Of a DNA stretch of 64,000 nucleotides, positions 36,387 through 48,363 are shown in pieces (positions within the stretch are counted from its first letter, which is position 1; each line of letters opens with the position of its first letter). The DNA is from Clonostachys chloroleuca. Its lineage: Eukaryota > Ascomycota > Sordariomycetes > Hypocreales > Bionectriaceae. The notes under the pieces are model-generated. The model had not been told where the DNA came from. It saw only the letters and a program-made list of their open reading frames with translations, and searched no databases. The position numbers were made by a program, and so were the translations under genes. The DNA is taken from NCBI GenBank assembly GCA_037952775.1, contig JBANAY010000003.1, forward strand, positions 20,212,001-20,276,000, read 5' to 3'.

Positions 36387-37562
36387 TCCACAGCAGGTTT
36401 TGGCCCTCCTCGGCTACAGGATGAAATTATCCGGGATTTTTGGTCGTTTTTGTTCTGTTCGTGTCCGAGTTTAGATTGTACCTTTAAATGGAACTTGTGG
36501 GAGCTGACGAAACCGATGCCCGCATGCGACAGGACTGATTCCTCTCGGGCTGCGCCTTCGATCAGATTTTGGGAATACTATTCAAATCAAGAATCGATAA
36601 CTTATAAATCCATATTCAATTCAACTATTATGTGTACTTTTTACCACCCGGTATTTAGGCATCTGCGCTGACGGCCACAAAATGCAAAGGCACGCTGCCG
36701 AACTATTACACTTAGCTTGCCATACACCTACCAACGTATCCATTACCCGAACAGTGGATATGTTTCCAGAAACTTGGGCCAATTACAATTGTACACAATC
36801 TTTGGTAGCAGTATTAGAAATATGATACGGCGATAGCAGCCTTGAACCCCAAGAAGCTACCGAGCAATCTTTCGGTCGATATGCTCGATGAGTACCCCCT
36901 ATTTATTTATGCGATGCCTCGTCCCAGTTGTCATGCATCCATAATCGTGTGTTTGGTTTTGCTTATTCTGAGGCTATTTAATTTTCCAGGTAGGTACCTA
37001 ATGTAATAAACATGCGAAGCTGCTAATAAGACGTGGAAGGCAAGTGGAGGTCACAGGAGGCAAAGCGAAGTACGTATGCATCATCAAATAAGCAAGACTC
37101 AATCAGTAAAATTCCAAAAATAAAAGTAATTTGAGCATTTTTTGAATTCAGAGATAGGCTGCTACCGTTTTCATTTAGACTAGCGCAAGGCTTCTAGATG
37201 ACCGATGGATCTCGCCGTTCATGACAAACCATTGCACCGCATTTTCCACGGAAAATAATTTCACGATCCGTGGAAACCAGTATCGGCGCGACTTCATGCT
37301 TTGCAATCTCGGAAATGGTATTTCGCACCAACGCATTAATCCTACCTAGTAGGCCGAAAGCTTACCAATCGTGCGGATGTAGACCTGATTTACAAATCCA
37401 GAAAAGAAAAAGGTAGTGGCCAGCCAATGTACTATAAAAACACTTGTGTTGTAGCTTCTCTTAAACTTGATGACATCAAGCACTGTTTACTAGTTTCGCA
37501 CCCGAATTCAGATCTACACCTCATAAGGGACCATTTCAATTTTTCAATCGATATTTTCAGCC
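36387..37562. other. Gene-less stretch and promoter of the MDR gene
   Basis: About 1.1 kb with no gene seen, ending in the promoter described separately. Confidence 0.6.
37421..37440 (+). promoter_or_regulatory. Probable CCAAT and TATA promoter elements
   Basis: CCAAT at 37424-37428 followed by TATAAAAA at 37433-37440, about 125 bases upstream of the ATG at 37563, with a pyrimidine-rich leader between. Spacing fits a fungal core promoter; CCAAT is bound by the HAP/CBC complex in fungi in general. Confidence 0.45.
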
Positions 37563-38743
37563 ATGGCCGCTACCGCGAAAGCAATTGTGGTTGCTCCCGA
37601 TGCGGAGACCATCATCATTGCTGATGCTCCAATACTCCAACTTCGCGACGAGTATATGATAGTCAAAGTTCATTCCGTAGCACTCAACCCTGCGGACTGG
37701 AAGCGCGTCGTGTGGGATAATCTTGACCCTGGAACTAAGATCGGATGCGATTATTCAGGAGTTGTTGAGAAGGTCGGGGCCAACGTTACTAACTTCAAGC
37801 GAGGTGACAGGGTCGCCGGCTTTGTTCATGGCGGGTGAGTTACTCTCTGAGATTTGTGATCTTTCCATTATTTCGAACCATCCAGCTGACTTTGGCATTT
37901 TCGGAAGGGATCAAACTAACCACAACAATGGCGCATTTGGTGATTACATCGAAGTCAAGGCGGCTTTGCAACTAAAAATCCCAGAAAGCCTGAGCTTCGA
38001 GCAGGCTGCAACCCTGGGCGTTGGCATCGTCACTTGCGTGAGTGATTACCCAACGACACACGGCCGAGGCATTTACTAACATATCGCTACAGGGCCAAGG
38101 TCTTTACCAGTCGCTCAAGCTTCCCCTCCCCGGATCTCCCGCCACGGAATCGTTCCCGATTCTCATCTATGGCGGCAGTACGGCGACCGGAGTACTTGGG
38201 ATCCAGTATGCCAAGGTTTCAGGCCTCACCGTCATCACGACCGCCTCTCCATCCAACTTTGAGTATCTCAAATCCCTGGGCGCAGACGCCGTCTTCGACT
38301 ATCGATCACCAACCTGCGGTGCTGATATCAGGGCTTTCACCAAGAATAAGCTGAAACACGCCTGGGACCTCTCCAACGGTGAGCTAATCTGCACCGCCGC
38401 CCTCAGCGATGCCGAGCCCAGTGTGTATGGAGTCACAAACATGCCGCAGACCGAGATATCAACGCTTAACCCTAAAGTTACTGGGCCCTTGATGACCACC
38501 GCCTATGACGCTACGGGCGAAGACTCTATGCTCATGGGGCAGAAGGTGCCCGGGAAGCAGGACGGGCTGGAGTTTGCATCCATGTTTTTCGAGTTGTCTC
38601 GCAAGTTGCTCGAGGATGGTGCGCTCATTCCGATTAAACCCACTGTCAATAGTACTGGAAGTGGGCTTGAGGGTGTTATCAAGGGTTTTGAGGTGCTCAA
38701 GGCTGGGAAGATCAGTGCTACCAAGCTGGTTTATACACTCTAA
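37563..38743 (+). CDS. MDR-family oxidoreductase (enoyl reductase/quinone reductase type)
   Basis: Three exons: 37563-37834, 37908-38037 and 38093-38743, introns of 73 and 55 bases; the second has a perfect TACTAAC branch site near 38075. The product is 350 residues. The N-terminal GroES-like half has ALNPADWK (near residue 40), GCDYSGVVEKVG and FKRGDRVAG. The C-terminal half has the nucleotide-binding motif YGGSTATGVLGIQ at 160-172, then TASPSNFEYLKSLGADAVFDY. It lacks the zinc-ligand pattern of true alcohol dehydrogenases, so it belongs with fungal ToxD/trans-acting enoyl-reductase-like or quinone-reductase-like members that use NADPH. Natural substrate unknown. No polyketide synthase is nearby, so a trans-ER role has no context support here. 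It converges with the DUF3176 gene, 212 bases away. Confidence 0.88.
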
Positions 38744-38955
38744 GGCCTCGTCTCAAATCTTGGGAACTAATTTGACTCATTACAGCGCATCAGAAGGACC
38801 CTGAATAAACAGACACAGCTTGATTTTCTATTCCCTAAGATCAATTTTTCCTGCTTCCAATGCAAAATAACCAAATGAAGAATGAGATCCCTTCCATCTC
38901 AAGTGATACATGTATAGATCTGGTAATGACTGCACAAGTAGTTTAAAGGTAGATT

Positions 38956-41101
38956 TTAAGAGCTCGTTGTAACATAGTGCCACCCATCCCCCTTTTTGAC
39001 CAATTTTCCGGTTGAAGCGTGATGAATTTTGGTTGCGATGCCTTTATATCGAACCCCCTGATCGTAAGAGGCCGTGGCTCTGTCATCCTTGGAGTCGGTT
39101 GCATGGATAGCAAACAGCTCTGCCATGTTCGAGCTCTTGACGACTTCCATGTCGAGCTTCGCCGTCTGGACAATGACAGCTACAAGGAACAAGATGGTGA
39201 GGCAGATCTGAGCCGCCAGGAATGTCAGCCATTCCCAGCGGATTCGTACGTATGTCTCCGACTTATAAGCGATTCCAGTCGCTTTGCCTTCTTTATCCCC
39301 GTTTCTCATGCTAAATTTACGACAAATTGAGTCAGCTCTTTTCGCAAATATGACGAGGTTGGCGATGCTTTGTAGAAGACTTACAATGCGGTCATACCGT
39401 CTGCCACCGTGTTGGTCATTTTATTTATATTTTTCCAGCTCTTCTCGTCAATTTCTTCGTCCGGGGAGCCGCTTTGAAGGGAGCTGAACACGTTCAGCCC
39501 CAAATTGTGCCCGTACATGCCTGCCACACCGCCGCCACTGCTGGAGCCACCAGTCAGAATGTAGGTGCTGTAGCTTGGTTGGAATATGAGATTAGCCTGC
39601 AGGGAGTGGAATGCAAAGTAGTTGGCCGTGACGTTGAAGGTCGAGTTTCCGTGTTCGTTGGCCATGAGGAAGGAAGCGTACTGAGATCCCTGAGATGGAC
39701 GCATTTCGTTGATCTTGACGGTATAAGCGGTTGTGTTTGTCGAGGCGGTACCGTTGGCGAATGACGACTCGTAGGTGTGGACACAAACGTGCCAGAGAAG
39801 CTCGACGGCCCGAAACTTCCTGCTAGGATCGGCGTTTCCATTGCTGAATATGAAAAAGGCTTGGGATATCGTAGCAGGAAGTAGGTCGTCATTATTCCAT
39901 TCCCCAAGAGAGTTCCATCTGTCCTTGAGGGGGCGCTTGATCTCCTCTGCTATCGGGAGGCGAACGCGAGCGCTCAGCGGAGATGTTATATTCAGCTGAA
40001 TTGGAAACTCGGCTTGCAAGTTCGAAGTTACCCCTGGTAATGCTTTCCAATACAGATATCCCAAATCGCCGGGGAGGCTAGCGTTGTAATCTGATTTGTC
40101 CCCTTCATTGGAAATTTCTGTGACGTTGAGTCGATCAGTTACGTTGCTAATACTTGCACACATGCCTAACGAGTTGTATTGTGGCCATTCGCATCTGATC
40201 TCGGAGCAGGTTGGTTGGGGGAGAGGCCATGACTCGTTCACTGTGTAAGTACCAGCCTGAAATGAGCTGCGAGTCATGCCGTAGGAAATGTGGTACTCTG
40301 CTGAGTGTCAGTGCTTCAAAGGTTCATTTAGATTTCCACCTCGGGGAGCAAATAATACCCTTCTGAGTTGGATCTTCGACTGTGAAGGAGTCTGGATACG
40401 ATCGGAGAATGGGCGCTGATGCGACAGCTTTTTCCGTGACTGCGAATGTGCTTTGGTATGAGATGGCCGACTGCGTGACAAACGAAGTAATAAGACCGGA
40501 GAGGAAGACAATGGCCGCCACCCAGGTGAAATAAAAGAACCTGTTCACTTAGATCAGCTGCCATCTTCCACCAACTGAACCGCCTGCCTACTCACCTCCC
40601 CCGTGCTTTAACAATCAGCATCACGGCGCCCCATGGCCCTCGACTCGCTTGGTCAAAATTGTACATGTCGTTTAACGGCCGCTCGCAGTTTGCAAACCAG
40701 TTCCACTTGAGCTGCGAAATGGCCTCCGCCAGCGGAATAATGGTCATCGAGCGACATATCGTAGCTAGAAACGCTAGCAGAGTATTCAGGGTTAGATCCA
40801 TCGGCCACTGAGGCATGGGCTTCCCGTCGAAATGCCTGAGAACAGCAACAATGGCAATGAGGACGCCAATGGTCAGGCAACACCAAATGATCTCCGGAGC
40901 CCATGCTTTCGTGTAGTACGTGGCATCGACTGGCTGTTTGGGCTTCGTGTAGAGAGGTATTTGCGCTTCGGCAGAGGATGTAAAATCGTCACGGGTGGGC
41001 GACAAGAGAATCTCGTCATCTTTGCCTGCGAGGGGAGTCCTGGAATCAGATGCGAACTTTGGCTGGCGAGCCGATGGCTGGGGAGTCGGAGCCTTCAGCA
41101 T
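38956..41101 (-). CDS. DUF3176-family membrane protein
   Basis: Four exons: 40596-41101, 40359-40540, 39385-40297 and 38956-39310; introns of 55, 61 and 74 bases close the frame to 651 residues. The start is the ATG at 41101; the longer in-frame stretch upstream lacks ATG. An acidic, Pro-rich cytoplasmic-like N-terminus precedes hydrophobic segments near residues 70-88, 105-125 and 170-190; a large Asn-rich (many N-x-S/T) middle is likely extracytoplasmic and a final membrane segment lies near 560-583. The SQLKWNWFANCERPLNDMYN and FDQASRGPWGAVMLIVK blocks are the DUF3176 signature. Function unknown; the topology suggests a surface or secretory-membrane protein with a glycosylated ectodomain. 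The second intron donor is GTATTA, slightly unusual. Confidence 0.87.
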
Positions 41102-42639
41102 GTTGAGATGAACATGCGAGAAAGAGAAGCGGCCTGATGGATTCCGAGACAATGATGTATGAGGGGAGGCCGCAGAAAACGATCAAAGATATCGCGTATT
41201 TTGGGGCTATGTCCCTTATGTAGGACCTGGGGACCGCGTACAGGCATCTGTGACCATGGAATATAAAAATAAAACCAGAGAAAGGAGTCAAGTACACCGC
41301 AGAATGATTGGATACATGGATCTGCAGTGAAGAACTTTTGAGTATCCAATGCTTGGCGCTGTCTGATGCATGTTAGTACCGTCACAGTTTTCAGCCTTAA
41401 CCCACTGTCATGTCGGATCGCTGAGGCTTGTTTGTGTCCTGCAGGGGCCCTAGGGCCAAATAACCGGTGACAGAGTTCAAAAGTGGTAATAAGATGCAAA
41501 GGAGGACAATTGAAGGGGTTGCTTAAGCATTACAGCGACCACAATGATCCATATGGGGTCGCTGCTTGGCGCGAGCTGAGTCCGAGCAAACCAATGAGAG
41601 GCTGCCAGCTTTGAATTAATGCAGGGGCTTCGGACTACCAGCCAATCATATATTATCGGATCAAGGCAGATGTGGATTAGATGGACTGACCTCATATTTA
41701 GATACCCTGCTATTAGTTGAGTTGTTAAGTGCTTGTAGGTACATAATTGATTGTGTAATCCAGAGTGCATAACTATGACTGACTCGCAAAAGCAGGCATA
41801 TATATGTATATGTCAAACGAGGCAGGATCATCTTTGGATTGTATCCGCCCAGCCAACCTCTAAGAAAACAATATGTTAGCAACATTCAATAAAAGCCTGG
41901 CTATCAGATGTTGGAACTTGACGAAAACCAGTAGCTTTAGCCCACGTGGAGGTTAGTTGTTGTGCACGGAGGTCAAGCTGACTGACTTGGACTGGTATTG
42001 CAACGTCAATACACTTCGGGTTGCTGGTACTAATCTTAGGTTTTATAACCTCGGTTTAGGTAATCTGACTATCTTCTCTCAAAGGCAAGAGCACTTATAC
42101 TGTGCTGATTTATGCACAGCCTTCGCTGTTTACACATTATGCCAGACTAGATCTCAGTGCCTTCTCCCAAAGGCAAGCCGATTACCTGGACCGAGGTTAA
42201 ACAAATGAGATTTACACAAGAGACCTAAAGTAAGTTGACCATGCAAAGGTGGTACAAGTCAGTCAGCTTGATCCTTGTGGCCAAGGGAGCTTGTTGGGCT
42301 GAATTGTTTAGATTGGTGTGATAGAAGACGAGTGTACGAAGGAAGCTGTGTGTGTGGCAGGAAGATAAAAGAGGGTAGAATAAATAGTAGTCTGGCGAGC
42401 AGCTCGTCCTGGCGGCAAGTGAGCATCGGTAGGAAGGTTTTAAAGTGTTAGCTAACTGGCATGGCGTCGTGTTATTCTATGCAAATCATTGTCACGATAG
42501 CAAGAATTCGAACCAATTGAACTAGATAGCTTCAATCCAATTTAGAATCTATCCAACTAAGTAGGTAGCTAGAAGTTATTCTGCATTTCGTAGCACATTT
42601 TCCTATCATCAACAACATGAAACCCAAAATAACCCAACT
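41102..42639. other. Gene-less stretch
   Basis: Promoter side of the DUF3176 gene plus about 1.3 kb with no supported gene. Near 42070-42180 two loosely similar lines contain TCTCAAAGGCAAG and TCTCCCAAAGGCAAG, a possible small direct repeat. Confidence 0.5.
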
Positions 42640-43635
42640 CTAAGCCCATAGCGTCTGCTCCAGCATGGTGTTGTATCGGCCACCGTGACGAGGGAAAGAC
42701 GAATCAATGGCATCGATCTGGGCCTTGACGTCGCTGGAAAGCGTGACGAGCTTTGTGTTCTCTTCTACCCGTGGGGCAACAGTTGCTCCAGGAATGGGAA
42801 TGATGGCGCCTGCAGCTTCGGTGTTTGCGGTGGCCCGTACCCAGGCCAATGCCAGCTGCGCAGGCGTGACATTCTCGCGTGCAGCTACATCCTGAAGCTT
42901 TCGAACGAGGTCCAGATTCTTGTCGAAGTTCTCAGGCTGGAATCGGTCGAGGTAGTGGCGGATATCGCCTTCGGGAATGTCGGCAGGACTGCGAATCTGG
43001 CCTGTGAGAAGTCCACGACCGAGAGGAGAGTAGGCCAGGATCGGCACTCCCAGCTTCTTGGCCGTCGAGGCCACGCCGTTTGTCAGAATGTCGGTGCACC
43101 AAAGGGAGAACTCGACCTCAACGAGGGTCAGAGGGGTGTGCGCATGAGCCTTCTCCAGTGTAGCTGCGCCGATTTCGCTTAGTCCTATGCCGCCAATCTT
43201 GCCTTCGCCAACAAGCTCCTTCAAAGCTGACAGCGTCTCCTCAAGAGGCACACTTGGGTCGCGACGAGAGGGGCCATAGACGTCGATACTCTTTGCGCCG
43301 CCGAGGGCGGCCAGGCAGTTCTCCACGCTTTTCCGTACGCCGTCACGGGAGCAGTCTGGTGCTAGAGTTTTGACATCGCAGCAGCCTTTGACAAAGAGTG
43401 TGACTTTGGCCGCGTTCTCGGGGTAGGCCTCGAAATAACGGCGAACAAGCTTCAGGCCCGCGAGGGGATCTTCTGTGCCATAGAACTCGGCAGTAGACCA
43501 GATGACAGCGCCATTGACAATTGCTGCCGACAGGGCAGGAAAAGCTTGTACATCTGGGGTCACCTGGGCTCGCCATGTGAGCCCCATGAGGCCATAGCCA
43601 GTGGCGTTAGTGATGGTGAGGGGCGAAGAAGCCAT
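42640..43635 (-). CDS. Aldo-keto reductase, pyridoxal-reductase type
   Basis: Single exon, 331 residues, ATG at 43635. It matches the fungal Plr1/YakC-like branch of the AKR superfamily, TIM-barrel NADPH reductases some of which reduce pyridoxal. Visible landmarks are STAEFYGTEDPLAGL (Tyr of the catalytic tetrad), VTLFVKGC (Lys), VYGPSRRDPSVPLEETL, GKIGGIGLSE, VEVEFSLW, ILAYSPLGRGLLTG and the cofactor end AGAIIPIPGA. The canonical Asp before AxxxYG is Ser here, and the canonical His strand has no His (YGPSRRD), as in other members of this branch where the tetrad is altered. The substrate is uncertain. It is transcribed away from the Zn2Cys6 gene, with 1.6 kb between their starts. Confidence 0.88.
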   Translation of the reverse strand: MASSPLTITNATGYGLMGLTWRAQVTPDVQAFPALSAAIVNGAVIWSTAEFYGTEDPLAGLKLVRRYFEAYPENAAKVTLFVKGCCDVKTLAPDCSRDGVRKSVENCLAALGGAKSIDVYGPSRRDPSVPLEETLSALKELVGEGKIGGIGLSEIGAATLEKAHAHTPLTLVEVEFSLWCTDILTNGVASTAKKLGVPILAYSPLGRGLLTGQIRSPADIPEGDIRHYLDRFQPENFDKNLDLVRKLQDVAARENVTPAQLALAWVRATANTEAAGAIIPIPGATVAPRVEENTKLVTLSSDVKAQIDAIDSSFPRHGGRYNTMLEQTLWA

Positions 43636-45246
43636 GTTGTACGACTAGTGAATATGTGGAATCTTTCTGAGATGGCTTTTAATCTGGATTAGAAGATATT
43701 TATTTGCGTGGTGTTCAGTGCTTGAGTGTTCACCATTGAAGTGCTAAACCGAGGGCAGGTTCACCTCCTGGTCTTATAGGGCTGGAATGATCCGGAGTTA
43801 GGAAATAGTTTGGCTAGTACTTCCCTCAATACAAGACGATGATGAAATCTTTACTGTGGTCTAACGGCCTAAACCCGAAGGACCTCCCACGGGCGAGTTG
43901 TAGTACGTTATCTCACGGCAATTGTGACATCGGGATTGGTTTGTGTTCGGGCCCGGACGGGCGAAAGAGCCAAACGGATCCACCAGCCTGCCTTATTCCG
44001 ATCCGCCAATTATGTACTCTCAACGCATTCTATGGTTGCGTATTTTGCAGTGCGGACTTACTGACGGGTATTAAAACCCCGCGATTTGCTCTGTCAGTGA
44101 ACGATGGCGTACTCAAAGTTTTGGCTTGCCTTTGTTGTAGCGATGTCCGACGATGCTCTCCGTTTCGCTTTGACGGTAGATGGTGTTGACTGCCGGAGGG
44201 ATGAAGTGCCGAGTCCTCACCTCTCCCTAGCTTGGTCCTTCGGATGCTTCTTCCTTCTTTCTAAGCCATAATTTCAACTGATAAGACTTTGGCGTGTACA
44301 GTTTTCAGTGGCATTTACTGCTAGAGTCATGTCATACAATTAGAGGCCATTGTTGCATAACACATAGCAAGTTGGGTTATGGCTTTAAGGTAGCTTCGAC
44401 GCTAACTAAGCGCTGACCCCAAGAGGCTTCGCGAGGGCTATAATGACTTCAACACAGCAACCGCTGCCAGGGAATTTGGTCACATCATATGGAAGAAACC
44501 CGTGTTCGACTGATTCTTGTCCATGAAGCTTCATTAGGCGTCCCTGGAGTATTCCACAGCATATGATACCATTTTGTCAAACATCGGTAAGTAATTCTGG
44601 AAAAGACTATGGCTAGCTAATCCCCTGGCCCCGCTTTGTAGAATCTCTAGCAAGATTGGGGAATCCTCGATGGCTTATGGCGCAGAGGTCGAACTATTCC
44701 GCCCGAATACACAAACAGGAAATGAGATTTGGCCCCTCCTTTGTTCAGACAAACGATCGGTTTACAGGGGACCGATTTATCAAGGGCATATTGATGTGCT
44801 AATAGCTATGTCGCGAATCTTTCTCATCTCCTCCCCAGGCAGGGAGGCCAGCTTTGAAGATATTGCTTACCGCAACGAGAAACAACTAGGCCAAGTCTTG
44901 CAAATTAGCTGTCACATTGACTAACAATTAGGACAACCCTATATTATGATTCGGTTTCACGACAGATTACTCTCACTGTGGTTGCCACTCGCAATAGAGG
45001 AATTCCGTGGACTTGGAGCGCAAATCGTTCGCTTAAATTAATACCACCAAGGCTTGTAAGCATTAAGTGTCAGTTGTCCTGAAGAGGTTAGCGGGGAAAG
45101 GTACATCCTGTACCTACGAAGTCACCCAATAAAAGATGTGGCTTGTCGCAAAGCCCCAGAAAAATGTTTCCTTACCTCATTCAAGATCATCGCCATCATC
45201 GGATGCCGCATTGATTAATCATCTACGACTGGAAGCGAAAGAAACG
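43636..45246. other. Divergent intergenic region
   Basis: Lies between the divergently transcribed aldo-keto reductase and Zn2Cys6 regulator. Plus-strand frames at 43839-44189 and 44670-44924 show no family features. CGG-containing sites such as CCTCCCACGGGCG (43883) are present, but I cannot say whether they are bound by the neighbour. Confidence 0.5.
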
Positions 45247-47600
45247 ATGAGCGACCCTGTTGAGAAGCCTCGCCCCTTGCACCAGAGACGGACGCGACCA
45301 CGGGTTGTGTTCTCATGTGGTCATTGCCGTTCTGGCAAACTTAAATGTGACAGGAAATCGCCTTGTACGCAATGTGAGCGCAGAGGCCGCTCCGCCGAAG
45401 AATGCGTCTATGAACCTCTTCCGGCCAAGATGCGAAAGTCTCGAAGCATAGCCGCTAGACTTGACCAGATTCAAGGCACGGTGAGGGAAATGATACAGGA
45501 TTCTTCGACAGACAAATCCCAGCAATCCCAGACCGAGGGAAGGGTTGTCGTTGGAGGGCACGGCAAAAGCAATTATGTGGGAGCTACACACTTCATGACA
45601 GTCCTCGATGACGTATGCTACAGCCGCGTTGCTTCTCTTTCATCTCTTTGTTGACACGCATCCTAGTTGGAAGACCTCAAAAATTTCTTTGATAATTCAG
45701 ATTCCGAGGATGACGATATATTGAGCTCGACTTCTAGCGCAGAAGAACGCAACCTGGACAGCTTTCTCCTATCTCAGGGTGCTTTCAAGGGGAAGCAGGA
45801 CCTCTTGAGTATTCTACCGCCTTACCAGGTTCTCAATAGCCTTGTCATGCACTATTTTGCTTCTCGGACCCCTTCAACGGGTAGGTATTAGGTTCCAGTA
45901 AAAGGTGCTATATGTGATAACGGGGACTAATGGGCATGTAGTTGTAATTCATCGCCCGACTTTCAATAAGCAGGTACCGGCTGTTCAATGAGAGTGATTG
46001 TTAGTCGTCTGACTAATGAAGTTTCAAGTATCAATCATTTTGCCGAAACCAGGCTGCGGCTAGCTACGAATTTCTGGCCCTTATCTTCATGATTCTGGCC
46101 GAGGCAACTCTCTTCTCTGGTTCCTTTTCATTTGAGAATAACTTAGCTGAGAGACTGACTCGCCCGACGGCTCGCGTGAAGGCTTATCGCTCTGCAGGAA
46201 TTGCGGCTTTGAATGCAGCCAACTATACATCGCCCTCATTAGAGACAATGGCACCAATGTTACTACATCTCGAGGCAGAGTTCATTCTCAGTCGTTCCAC
46301 TCCGATAAGATGCTATCTCCTAAGCTCAACATGCATTCGTCTGATGCTACGATTGGGGCTTCATCGTGATTCTTGCCACCTGCCTAACATCAGCCCGTTC
46401 TCAGGGGAAATGCGCCGGCGTATGTGGCACTTCGGTCTCCAGATTGAGATGCTTGTCAGTTTCCAGATGGGGCTGCCAAACATGGCCAATGGTGTTGAGA
46501 GCGATACAAAACTGCCCAGAAATATAAACGATCAGGATCTGAAAGAAGATTTACATGAATTGCCACCTAGCTGCCCCGATAGCGAGACTGCCCCTCTCAC
46601 TTATTTCATCTGGAAAACTACAATCGGTCAAATCTTCCGCTCTGTCGCGAAGAAGACAAATTCTCCTGAGCCTATGAGCGACACTGAAGTGATGCGCCTC
46701 GATCGCAAGTTGGAAGATGTCTGGGAGCAAGTACCTCCCTTTCTGAAGGTCCGGCCGCTGGAAGAGAGTATCACTGACGACCCGTTACTTGTGATGGAGC
46801 GGTTCAGCCTGGCATCTGTGTACCACAAGTCACAATGTGTCCTCCATCGAAGCTATCTACTAAAGAAGGGCTCAGGGAATGCCTATAGTTATTCTAGATC
46901 TGTTTGCCTTCGAGCGGCTCTTGGACTTTTAGAGTGCCAGAAAATGCATTTCGAAGCCACAAGGCCAGGAGCCGTGCTGGTCCAATTCGCATGGTTTCTA
47001 CGACCGATACTCATGGGCGACTTTCTTCTCGCCGCAATGATCGTTTATATCAGCTTACAGCTCCCCGCAAGTACGGAGAATACCAAGGGGGAATCCCTCG
47101 ACAAACCGGGACTTTATCGTGTTTTTGAGGAATCGCTTTCGATTTGGAGGATCATGGCGCAAGACGAACCTAGCTACCGGAAAGCGGCAAATGCTGTTTC
47201 CAAAATGTTGGGGAAACTGGAGAGATACCGTGAGCCTCTTGCTTCCCTTCCACATGGAACCATAGGCGAAATCAACAATGCTTGGACAGTCGAGGGGACT
47301 GGCACCCATTTTCCAAGCTCACATCAAGCAGATGCGAACTCTATGGGGATCATGTTAGATCCTGTATTGAGCATTAGACAGATGTCGATTCAACCCACGA
47401 ATGAACTCGACTTTGGTCCCTGGCTGTCCTCATCCGATGAATCGTTCAGTTGGGTAGGTGTCAACCACAACTCCCAAGTTTCAAAATGAATTGCTGACCG
47501 TAAGTTTATGTAGCAAAATCTCGACGAATTCATGCGTCTAGACGGCGACTCCCAGGCTTGGGGAATGAACGAACTTATGCCTGACTCTTCTCCGTCTTAA
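45247..47600 (+). CDS. Zn2Cys6 fungal transcription factor
   Basis: Five exons: 45247-45612, 45667-45880, 45942-45973, 46053-47453 and 47514-47600; introns of 54, 61, 79 and 60 bases; 699 residues from this ATG. An in-frame ATG at 45136 would add 37 residues; I prefer 45247 because the binuclear cluster usually lies near the start. The cluster is Cys24, 27, 34, 40, 43, 53 with the linker basic (CGHCRSGKLKCDRKSPCTQC). A dimerisation-like helix follows (RLDQIQGTVREMI). The fungal-specific domain spans about 200-480, including VVIHRPTF, LSSTCIRLMLRLGLHRD and EMRRRMWHFGLQIEML. The last exon is short and acidic. It is a nuclear regulator, target unknown; its aldo-keto reductase neighbour is the obvious candidate. 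Confidence 0.88.
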
Positions 47601-48363
47601 ACAACTCTACTCGGTAATAGCTCTCGCAAGATCCAACATGAAAGTCGCCGATGTAGGTTGTGTTCTTATTTTTCATCGAATCCAACATCTACAACTACAT
47701 CGTTGTAGGAATGAATTCGTACCAAAATTCGGTTTCTAGGGATATAGAGAGTTTCCATCTTGATGGTGCCATTGTAAGACACCTGCGCTACGCATCTCTT
47801 AGTCACTCCATCCCAGGGGGAAATAGATCGCCTCATATAAAACACACACCTCATTCCCGACTGGTGAATGTTATTCGGTGTTTACCAAAACGCGCTGTGC
47901 CCGCGATGCTCATCAAGCCACTAGCCCTGGTTTGTGTTTCACTTATGGCACTGAGACGCCCAACCCTGCAAAGTAGCGATCCGTGCTTCATTTCCCGCTC
48001 AGGTGTTCCTCATCTCATCAAGACTTGTCTACAATACCAAGATAATTGCGTCAACTCATTGCTGCTTCAAGTTTGATCTACTGATTTGTATAATCCTTGA
48101 AGGGAATCAAACAGATCCATGACACATTCCAATACTTATCACCTGTTTGGAATTACCGACGTATCACGATTTGCTTAGGTGGCAACTCGAAGGATTCGGT
48201 CGGTTGAGTGCTTCTGGCTAGCTTCTGAGACGAAACCCCTAAGTTGCTTCTCAGGCGGCCATACTGTATCGCTATCCCTCTCAACTGCAGCTACCCTTCT
48301 CTTCAATAACATTCACATTCGTTCCTTATCTTCAATTTTCTACCTATTCATTCCTTGCCCCTC
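47601..48363. other. Gene-less stretch
   Basis: Terminator side of the regulator and promoter side of the DUF4185-like gene. The plus-strand 47660-48076 frame lacks recognisable features. Confidence 0.55.

Noticed and set aside
35116..36474. Working sugar transporter with many introns
   Set aside because: Frame changes fall inside membrane segments and lack splice sites, apart from one normal intron, and the N-terminus is missing.
42500..42530. Possible tRNA T-arm (GAATTCGAACC)
   Set aside because: No matching acceptor, D or anticodon arms at the right distance on either strand.
37563..47600. Secondary-metabolite biosynthetic cluster
   Set aside because: Only reductases, a regulator and a membrane protein are present; no synthase, cyclase or prenyltransferase core was seen.
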